Positions 9,355 to 15,287 of a stretch of 64,000 nucleotides of DNA are shown piece by piece (within the stretch, counting starts at the first letter, position 1; each line of letters begins with the position of its first letter). A program made the position numbers and the translations under genes. The stretch is from Paenibacillus xerothermodurans (GTDB lineage Bacteria; Bacillota; Bacilli; Paenibacillales; NBRC-103111). The notes beneath the pieces were generated by a model. That model had not been told where the DNA came from, ran no database searches, and was given only the letters and a program-made list of their open reading frames with translations. The stretch lies in contig NZ_NHRJ02000002.1 in the NCBI RefSeq assembly GCF_002220865.2, forward strand, positions 372,001 through 436,000, read 5' to 3'.

Positions 9355-9504
9355 TTAACGAACTTCTCTGTGCAGGGTGACTCTTTTTAGGCGTGGACAA
9401 TATTTCTTTAGCTCGAGCCGCCCCGGATGCGTCTTCTTGTTCTTGGTGGTCGTGTAGTTGCGGTCTCCGCTTTCCGTGCAGGCTAACGTTACGATAACAC
9501 GCAT
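9355..9504 (-). CDS. rpmG: 50S ribosomal protein L33, zinc-independent form
   Basis: This 49-codon gene encodes [20 protein letters not shown].. ending [11 protein letters not shown], a complete L33. It has only two cysteines (in LACTE and KKYCPRL) and no CxxC pairs, so it is the C-minus paralogue that does not bind zinc. In Bacillus such paralogues replace the zinc-binding form when zinc is short. It has a good GGGGGAG ribosome-binding site. It follows the COG0523 GTPase gene by about 80 bases on the same strand, with a terminator after it, so the pair is probably one zinc-starvation unit. Confidence 0.93.
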   Translation of the reverse strand: MRVIVTLACTESGDRNYTTTKNKKTHPGRLELKKYCPRLKRVTLHREVR

Positions 9505-9585
9505 AGTCTCTCCCCCTTTCCACTAGTGATAAAAACACGTGCGATGATGTCGTAGGCGACATTAGCGATGAGCAGCCAAGCAGTG

Positions 9586-10818
9586 TTATTCGGCCGCACC
9601 GGACAAAAGCAGCTCGATCTGCTCGGGAGATACGTTGGGCAGCTCGTCTGGAATCGCACTCCAATCAGAGCTCATTTCTTCGTCGGTCAGGAGACATTGA
9701 TCGAGCTGTGCAATGATCGATTCTTTATCCAGGTCTAGGCCGATTAGCACAAACCTCGTCATTCGGTCACCGTATGTCTCATCCCACAGCTCTTGCAGCT
9801 CCGGCTCCTCACGCAGTGCGGCTTGCCGATCGGCCGCCGGCAGCGCGGCAACCCATAGCCCGGCCGGACCGAATTGAATGGATGGGCCCGCTTGACTCAA
9901 ACTTTGAGCCAGCTCATTTCTCGTTGCGAGCCATACGATTCCTTTTGCACGGACCACTTGCTCCGGCCATTCCGCCATCCACTCCGTAAACCGCTCCGTA
10001 TGAAACGGCTTGCGTCGCTCATACACGAACGATGAGATCCCGTATTCATCCGTCTCCGGGGTGTGATGCTCCTGCTCCAGCTCCTGCATCCACCCTGCAG
10101 ATGTGCTCGCTTCCTCAAAATTAAAAAGACCGGTATTGAGGATTGCCCGTGGGTCAACACGCCCGTTCGTAGTGCGGATCAAGGCCGCCCGCGGCTGAAG
10201 CTTGCGAAGGATTTGCTCCAACTGGCTGAGAGAGTTCTCATCTACAAGATCGCATTTGTTCAGTACAAGCACGTCACAAAACTCGATTTGGCTGATAAGC
10301 AGATCAACTACATCCCTCGTGTCGTCCTCACCCACCGACTGCTGTCTCTCTACCAATGTTTCGCCACTGGAAAAATCATGCCAAAACCGATAAGCGTCCA
10401 CGACAGTAACCATCGTATCTAATCTGCAGTACCGGGTGAGATCAATGCCCTGCTCTTCATCTATGTAAGAGAATGTCTGAGCTACCGGAACGGGTTCGCC
10501 CACGCCGGTCGACTCAATGAGGATGTAATCGAACCGGCCCTCCTGTGCCAGCCGCTCCACCTCGCGCAGCAAATCCTCACGCAGCGTACAGCATATGCAG
10601 CCGTTGGACATCTCCACGAGTTTCTCTTCGGTACGTGACAAGCCCCCGCCATTTTTGATCAGGTCTGCGTCTATGTTTAGTTCACTTAAATCGTTGACAA
10701 TCACGGCGGCTCTGATATCCTCGCGGTTGTTCAGCACATGGTTTAATATCGTAGTTTTACCGGTACCCAGATATCCGCTTAGCACGGTGACGGGAATCTT
10801 GCTGTCTGCGTTAGCCAT
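9586..10818 (-). CDS. COG0523 GTP-binding metallochaperone (YciC/ZagA-like)
   Basis: This 410-residue GTPase of the CobW/YciC family has G1 LSGYLGTGKTTILNHVL near residue 15, the metal-binding GCICCTLREDLL (CxCC) near 72, ESTGVGEPVPVAQ near 101, NKCDLVD near 188, and a CobW C-terminal domain after about 270. In B. subtilis the Zur-regulated member delivers zinc during starvation, for example to folate synthesis. Here a Fur-superfamily palindrome lies just upstream and a zinc-free L33 gene just downstream, which favours a zinc role over cobalt or nitrile hydratase. The start has GAGGAG 8 bases upstream. Confidence 0.88.
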   Translation of the reverse strand: MANADSKIPVTVLSGYLGTGKTTILNHVLNNREDIRAAVIVNDLSELNIDADLIKNGGGLSRTEEKLVEMSNGCICCTLREDLLREVERLAQEGRFDYILIESTGVGEPVPVAQTFSYIDEEQGIDLTRYCRLDTMVTVVDAYRFWHDFSSGETLVERQQSVGEDDTRDVVDLLISQIEFCDVLVLNKCDLVDENSLSQLEQILRKLQPRAALIRTTNGRVDPRAILNTGLFNFEEASTSAGWMQELEQEHHTPETDEYGISSFVYERRKPFHTERFTEWMAEWPEQVVRAKGIVWLATRNELAQSLSQAGPSIQFGPAGLWVAALPAADRQAALREEPELQELWDETYGDRMTRFVLIGLDLDKESIIAQLDQCLLTDEEMSSDWSAIPDELPNVSPEQIELLLSGAAE

Positions 10819-10843
10819 TACATTCGCTCCTCATATGTATGTT

Positions 10844-10864
10844 TAATTGTAATAATTACAATTA
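10844..10864 (-). promoter_or_regulatory. Zur/Fur-superfamily operator palindrome
   Basis: A perfect 21-base palindrome (ten bases either side of A10854) has the core TTGTAATAATTACAA, which fits the 7-1-7 pattern of Zur, PerR and Fur boxes. It is closest to the Zur form TCGTAATNATTACGA. It lies 26 bases upstream of the GTPase start, where it could cover the promoter or transcription start. Assignment to Zur rather than PerR is inferred from the zinc-related genes downstream. Confidence 0.72.
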
Positions 10865-10955
10865 CAAAACATATGATACTCGATCCACTCGCTTTTGTAA
10901 ACAGTATTCATTACGAATAAGAGCTTGTTGGTACCATGGTCGCGGCTTCAAGCAC

Positions 10956-11000
10956 AAAAAAAGCGAATGTCCTGAGCTCCATCTGCAGGACAAACGCTTT
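10956..11000 (-). terminator. Intrinsic terminator, owner unclear (hsp20 or unannotated RNA)
   Basis: Arms 10960-10974 and 10986-11000 pair at 13 of 15 positions, and on the minus strand the hairpin runs into seven T. The nearest minus-strand gene upstream is hsp20, whose stop is about 235 bases away, a long 3' tail. Confidence 0.75.
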
Positions 11001-11235
11001 AAATTATTCTGCTAGGCCTTCAATTTCTCAGAAGCAATGGCTGCTGAGGTCTGTCAACGCCGCGCCGGGAAATAATAGCGCTAACTATTTGATTGCAATT
11101 GACGGGAGCATGCCCAATTGTCACGCTTGAGTCCAAAGCAATAACAGTGAGTGGCATGCAGTCGATTGCACGTGCACTGGGTGCTTCTATCAACTTCGTC
11201 GGCGGCCACGAGGTGGTCAGGCAATGAATTGTTGC

Positions 11236-11676
11236 TTAATAAAATTCAACGTCAATTCGTCTCTGGGAATTCACCGGTGACTTCTTCATCCGTACTTCGA
11301 GCACTCCATTCTTATATGTCGCCTTGACACCTTCAGGAGACACGCTTGCAGGCAAGGCGACGGCTCTCTGAAAACGACCAGTGAAACGTTCCTGCCTGTG
11401 CATGTTTTCCGCCCTCACTTCGTTCACCCTATGCACCGAGCCATTGATGGAAAGCACGTTGTTGTCTATAGCAATACTTACATCTTCTCTCTTCTGTAAG
11501 CCTGGAATATCGCATCTGGCGACGACCTCGCCCTCTGTTTCATATACATCAACATTGAAATTCCCGAACCCAAGCGTTCCTGTTTGAAAAAGTGCCGCGT
11601 CATTGTTGAAAAAGCGGTCCAATTCCCGTCTAAAGTTGTCAAGCTGGCGGAACGGTTCAAAAGGCACTAACGGCAT
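11236..11676 (-). CDS. Hsp20/alpha-crystallin family small heat-shock protein
   Basis: This 146-residue small heat-shock protein holds unfolding proteins in a refoldable state without ATP. The N-terminal arm is short (about 1-38). The alpha-crystallin domain runs from about 40 to 135, starting GNFNVDVYETEGEVVARCDI and ending at the signature YKNGVLEVRMKK. No terminal IxI motif is evident; the tail reads RRIDVEFY. A GGAGG ribosome-binding site lies 8 bases before the ATG. It is transcribed alone; I see no CIRCE element upstream. Confidence 0.93.
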   Translation of the reverse strand: MPLVPFEPFRQLDNFRRELDRFFNNDAALFQTGTLGFGNFNVDVYETEGEVVARCDIPGLQKREDVSIAIDNNVLSINGSVHRVNEVRAENMHRQERFTGRFQRAVALPASVSPEGVKATYKNGVLEVRMKKSPVNSQRRIDVEFY

Positions 11677-11840
11677 GTCGAAACCTCCATGAATGTTTTA
11701 AGATACTATCCTCAATAATGGATAAAATATTCATTTGACCGCCATGTTGAAACCCTTCGAGCTACCTAAAATATCCTGCATCTGGAGCTTTCTTTAACAA
11801 CTCGAGACGCCGCCACCGACTGCCTCTCCCCAATGATAAG

Positions 11841-11881
11841 AAGCCGTCGGTTATCTCCCCTTGGTAGGGCGACGGCTTTTA
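11841..11881. terminator. Hairpin at the end of the 74-residue ORF
   Basis: AAGCCGTCG (11841-11849) pairs perfectly with CGACGGCTT (11870-11878), and T follows on the plus side. On the minus strand the hairpin overlaps the stop codon of the small ORF and is followed by TTCTTA, a weak T-run. It may end the DUF2294 and small-ORF transcript. Confidence 0.5.
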
Positions 11882-12075
11882 GCATGGACTCGGTGCATCA
11901 TCAGTTCTTCTTCCATTGCTCGAATGCGTTGGCAGACGCCGGCGGATTTAATGTGAATGAGTACGGAACAATATTCCCCAAGTAATATACTTTCGTATCC
12001 TCTCCTTGGATTGTTTTCAGCGAATTGACTAGCATTGAATCGAGACAGTTTCAACTCCATCCCGTACTCATCCAT
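11851..12075 (-). CDS. Small uncharacterised protein, 74 residues
   Basis: I do not recognise this protein. It begins MDEYGMELKLSRFNASQFAE and ends in a basic tail (KSRRPTKGR). No signal peptide or membrane segment is visible, and it contains two cysteines. The gene is supported by a good GAGGTGATTTAATG start context and by lying 43 bases downstream of the DUF2294 gene on the same strand, possibly as one transcript. A hairpin overlaps its stop codon. It could be a lineage-specific small protein or a chance frame. Confidence 0.5.
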   Translation of the reverse strand: MDEYGMELKLSRFNASQFAENNPRRGYESILLGEYCSVLIHIKSAGVCQRIRAMEEELMMHRVHAKSRRPTKGR

Positions 12076-12118
12076 TAAATCACCTCGGGCTAGATGTCAG
12101 CTATCACTGAGTCCTAGT

Positions 12119-12484
12119 TTAATGCTTCACGCTAAATTTTTCCTCGATGTTTCGATCGAAGACAAAGACGGACATCCCAAAATCTCTGTCAATATCAATG
12201 TCCACGAACAGATCGACAAACCGCGCACCGAGCAGGTCTTCCATTTCGACCGGTGGGCTGTCTTTGTACGTTTGCTTGACCATTTCCGTTCTCGCTGCCC
12301 GTACCATCTGTTTGCCTTGATCAGCACCAGCAATAAACCTCTCGACCGGTGATAAGTTCCCCTCCATTTCACAAATCGCCCAGTTCTTACAAAACGTCGT
12401 CACGATCTTCTCCGGGCCTTTGCCCATTTGCGATTTGCGAAAGGTTCGCACTAAATTACTGAATTCAGCCTCATATTTGTTCAT
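12119..12484 (-). CDS. DUF2294 domain protein (first of two paralogues)
   Basis: This 121-residue protein covers the DUF2294 domain: MGKGPEKIVTTFCKNWAICEMEGNLSPVERF.., then ARTEMVKQTY and a hydrophobic FVDLFVDIDIDRDFGMSVFVFD end. The start at 12484 makes it the same length as its paralogue at 50485-50841, and both share GKGPE, NLTP/NLSP-E(K/R)FIA and SVFVFD(K/R)NI. The ribosome-binding site is weak, and the frame stays open for 43 codons upstream. The paralogue sits in a formate dehydrogenase locus; this copy does not, so its role here is unknown. Confidence 0.82.
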   Translation of the reverse strand: MNKYEAEFSNLVRTFRKSQMGKGPEKIVTTFCKNWAICEMEGNLSPVERFIAGADQGKQMVRAARTEMVKQTYKDSPPVEMEDLLGARFVDLFVDIDIDRDFGMSVFVFDRNIEEKFSVKH

Positions 12485-12718
12485 ATGTCCAGTCAGCCCT
12501 TTTGAAGTTAGTATGATTGGTGTCCGCCATGCAAAGCCTCGAAAACGGCCACCGCTTTTCATCCGACAACAGTTGCCCACGTCGCCACAATGACCGGCAC
12601 GCTGCTCCACCAAAGACGTTGTAGACTGATTGCGTCGTCAGCCTAATCCAGCAATTAGGCAAGTAGACTACATCATTCGTAGCGCGAGAATCTCCGCAAA
12701 CGTGCCACCGTCGCGCCA

Positions 12719-13384
12719 TCACGGCTTATCCAAAAATTGTGCAACCGCAGCAAAAACAATCGGCGCTTCCGGCTCAAGGCAAATCATGTGACGCGTGTTT
12801 GGAAACACGTGCAGCTCCTTTTCTCCCTTTACGTGTTGGTACAAATATATGGCGCTTTTCGGATGGATAATTGGATCCCGTGCGCCTTGTGCGATCAGTG
12901 TGGGCACCTCGATCTTCGATAACTCCGGCCGCATACGCCTATTCAATGTTACAAACTGCAGCGTGGCCGGAAGTGGAGTTTTTTTGATCTTCCAGTCCCA
13001 GAAGGCCCAGTCGCGCAGCTTTATGCGCCGCCGGATGTCTTTGATGAAGCGCTGGGGACTAAAATAAAATACGGCCGCGTTTAACAGAACCAGTCTGCGT
13101 ACAGGAAACCGGTTAGCCAAGTAGGCCGCTAATAGTCCGCCCATAGAAAAGCCAACCAAGTCGATGCGTCCGTGCCGCTTGGTCAACCGATCAGCTTCCT
13201 GTGAAGCGCCTTCCAGCCAATCACGCCAGCTGACCTGTCCCAACGTACGAAGCTCCGGATCATGGCCGGGCAGAACCGGAACATGGCAAGTCATCCCCAG
13301 CTCTGCGAGGTGGTCCGCCAGTGGTGTTACCTCATAAGGCCCGCCGGTAAAGCCATGCAGCAAAAGGCATTGTTTGTTATCCAC
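12719..13384 (-). CDS. Alpha/beta hydrolase (carboxylesterase-like)
   Basis: This 221-residue alpha/beta hydrolase has the full catalytic set: oxyanion HGFTGG near residue 10, nucleophile elbow GFSMGG near 80, acid in AQGARDPIIHP near 170 and histidine in PNTRHMICLE near 200. The fold and short cap resemble carboxylesterase Est30 or monoacylglycerol lipase-type enzymes; the substrate cannot be told. The start is taken as GTG at 13384, 7 bases after GGAGAGGAG, so it overlaps the end of the ADP-ribosylglycohydrolase gene by 8 bases and is probably co-translated with it. Confidence 0.88.
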   Translation of the reverse strand: MDNKQCLLLHGFTGGPYEVTPLADHLAELGMTCHVPVLPGHDPELRTLGQVSWRDWLEGASQEADRLTKRHGRIDLVGFSMGGLLAAYLANRFPVRRLVLLNAAVFYFSPQRFIKDIRRRIKLRDWAFWDWKIKKTPLPATLQFVTLNRRMRPELSKIEVPTLIAQGARDPIIHPKSAIYLYQHVKGEKELHVFPNTRHMICLEPEAPIVFAAVAQFLDKP

Positions 13385-14333
13385 AGCGGGACTCCTCTCC
13401 TGCGGCATGATACAGCTTAACCGCCGTGTCATCTATGAAGCTTCGCATAGCAAGCTTATCCAACCATGCAGCGGGAATGCCGTCAACGCCATAGTAGGCA
13501 CCGGCCAATTGGCCGTATATCGCTGCAGTCGTGTCCGCGTCATCTCCTAGATTGGCTGCCATCAAGCAGCCCTCCGCAAAGCTGCCGCTGTGATAAAACG
13601 CCCACAACGCCGCCTCCAGTGACTGCACCACATACCCCGTTCCCCGTATGTCCGGAGGATGCAGCTGCTTGAAAGAGCCCAACGCGATGGCATCGATCTC
13701 CGGGACGAACCCACGCTTCTCCATGAAAGAAGGTGCCGGCGAGTAGCGCTCAGACAACAGCTCCGTCTTGTGAACGCCACTTAATGCTCCTATTATCAAT
13801 CCGCCAAAGTAGCGGCAGGCATCCACTGACAATATTGAGCCATGCGTCGTCAGCGAGCTGTCACCGGAACGGATGATCGCCTCTTCCGGGTCTCGCGCGA
13901 AATACAGCGGTACAGGCGCAAGGCGCATCAGCGCGCCATTACCTGATGCCGTCCGGTTAATTACACCGCTGAATGCTTCCCCAGTGCGTTCGAAGCGCTC
14001 CAGGGCATCTCGCACAGTGTTACCGATATCGAAGCAGGTGCCGGTACTGCTCAAATAACCTTCACGATACCACCTGACATACCTCTGCATTTGATCATAA
14101 GGATGAAACTTTTCGCATGCCAGCAAGCTCTCCGCCAGACAGAGCGCCATCGATGTATCGTCCGTCCATTGTCCCGCATCTAATTGAAACGGGCCGCCGC
14201 CGATAAGATCGGTGACCGGCGCAAATGTGCCCGGAGCTTTAAATTCCAATGTTGTTCCCAACGCGTCGCCCGCAGCTAATCCGAGCAAGCATCCCCGATA
14301 GCGATCCAACTCTGTTAAGTGACCTGATGACAT
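13377..14333 (-). CDS. ADP-ribosylglycohydrolase (DraG/ARH) family protein
   Basis: This 318-residue protein has the family signatures RYRGCLLGLAAGDALG near residue 12, QWTDDTSMALCLAESLL near 56 (the first metal-binding acids) and NLGDDADTTAAIYGQLAGAYYG near 260 (the second). These residues form the two-metal (Mg or Mn) centre that removes ADP-ribose from proteins or small molecules. A strong AAAGGAGG precedes the ATG. It overlaps the hydrolase gene downstream. No ADP-ribosyltransferase or nif gene is nearby, so the target is unknown. Confidence 0.92.
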   Translation of the reverse strand: MSSGHLTELDRYRGCLLGLAAGDALGTTLEFKAPGTFAPVTDLIGGGPFQLDAGQWTDDTSMALCLAESLLACEKFHPYDQMQRYVRWYREGYLSSTGTCFDIGNTVRDALERFERTGEAFSGVINRTASGNGALMRLAPVPLYFARDPEEAIIRSGDSSLTTHGSILSVDACRYFGGLIIGALSGVHKTELLSERYSPAPSFMEKRGFVPEIDAIALGSFKQLHPPDIRGTGYVVQSLEAALWAFYHSGSFAEGCLMAANLGDDADTTAAIYGQLAGAYYGVDGIPAAWLDKLAMRSFIDDTAVKLYHAAGEESRCG

Positions 14334-14364
14334 GCGAATCCTCCTTTGTTTGCAAACGGCTGAA

Positions 14365-15105
14365 TTATTCCTCTGTGATGGTCACAGATTCAATAGCTAC
14401 CTTCTCCGTCGGCCTATCGTCAAGAGACACCGGCGTGGCTGCGATCTGCCGTACCACGTCCATCCCTTCAGACACTCTGCCGAAGATAGTGTAGTCCGGT
14501 ATCTTGTTGAGCGATATACTGTCTTTGCCAGTGCAGATGAAGAATTGACTACCGTTCGTATTCGGTCCCGCATTGGCCATCGCGACTATGCCCGGTTCGT
14601 ATTTATGCGGCGAGCTCAGCTCATCCTCGAACCTATATCCCGGACCGCCCGTGCCGGTACCCGTCGGATCGCCGGTCTGCACCATAAACGTCGATATAAT
14701 CCTATGAAAAATAATATCCCCGTAGAAGCCTTCCTTGGCTAAGAATACGAAGTTGTTTACCGTTTTGGGCGCATCCTTGGCGAATAAATCGATCGTGAAA
14801 GTCCCTTTGTTTGTTGTGACAGTCGCCTGGTAAGATTTGTTCGGGTCAATTTGCATCTCAGGAGGGGTTGTCCACGATTTCTGCGCGCCTGGGTTCGCGG
14901 TTGGATTGGACGGCGCCGCATCGCCTGCTGACGTGCTACCTTGTACGCCGGACTGTCCTTGCGCGCTGCCTGAGGTGCCTCCTTGTCCGCTCGACGCTGC
15001 CGCGCCCTGCTCCGCGTATTTCGTGCCGCAAGCTGAAAGCAGAAGTACACAAGCGGCCGCCACTACGGCCCATTTCGCCGTTTTCACTGCAATTGCTGCT
15101 ATCAT
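14365..15105 (-). CDS. Lipoprotein peptidyl-prolyl isomerase (cyclophilin)
   Basis: A signal peptide ending in the lipobox LLLSAC (Cys near 26) suggests membrane anchoring on the outer face. A low-complexity Gly/Ser/Ala linker (about 35-70) leads to a cyclophilin domain from about 85 to 245, with FHRIISTFMVQTGDPTGTG, the active-site arginine in FHRII, and NTNGSQFFIC near 185. It should speed proline isomerisation in secreted or wall proteins. The GGAG site is 12 bases from the ATG, a little long. It stands alone between the ARH gene and the penicillin-binding protein. Confidence 0.92.
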   Translation of the reverse strand: MIAAIAVKTAKWAVVAAACVLLLSACGTKYAEQGAAASSGQGGTSGSAQGQSGVQGSTSAGDAAPSNPTANPGAQKSWTTPPEMQIDPNKSYQATVTTNKGTFTIDLFAKDAPKTVNNFVFLAKEGFYGDIIFHRIISTFMVQTGDPTGTGTGGPGYRFEDELSSPHKYEPGIVAMANAGPNTNGSQFFICTGKDSISLNKIPDYTIFGRVSEGMDVVRQIAATPVSLDDRPTEKVAIESVTITEE

Positions 15106-15209
15106 ATCCAGACTTCAACTCCATATACTTTCTGATTTATGGACCAAGCCATATCCATTATTATACTACGGCGAAGTGCTATATAACAAAATGCCGCACG
15201 CTAGAACAT

Positions 15210-15247
15210 AAAAAAAAGCCCTTGCCGCGTCGTGCGGGCAAGGGCGA
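15210..15247 (-). terminator. Intrinsic terminator of the penicillin-binding protein gene
   Basis: GCCCTTGCC and GGCAAGGGC (15218-15226 and 15237-15245) form a GC-rich stem that on the minus strand runs into eight T, 40 bases after the stop codon. Confidence 0.92.
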
Positions 15248-15287
15248 TGTCACGGTGCAGGGCCGGGGGCCGACAGCCCCCTACGGC

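Larger units (their letters stand above)
10819..11235. other. Intergenic region with orphan terminator
   Basis: This 417-base gap contains the Zur-type palindrome and a minus-strand terminator at 10956-11000. Between that terminator and hsp20 (11001-11235) no gene is convincing. A plus-strand open stretch ending at 11227 (..GMQSIARALGASINFVGG..) lacks a start site, and an overlapping minus-strand stretch ends near 11020. Either may be a gene remnant. Confidence 0.5.

Noticed and set aside
9194-9664. A 156-codon minus-strand frame over the rpmG region
   Set aside because: It runs in another frame across rpmG, its terminator and the GTPase end; rpmG itself is a clear L33 in the correct frame.
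10936-11130. A 64-codon plus-strand frame upstream of the GTPase gene
   Set aside because: It crosses a strong minus-strand terminator, has no SD, and its composition is not protein-like.
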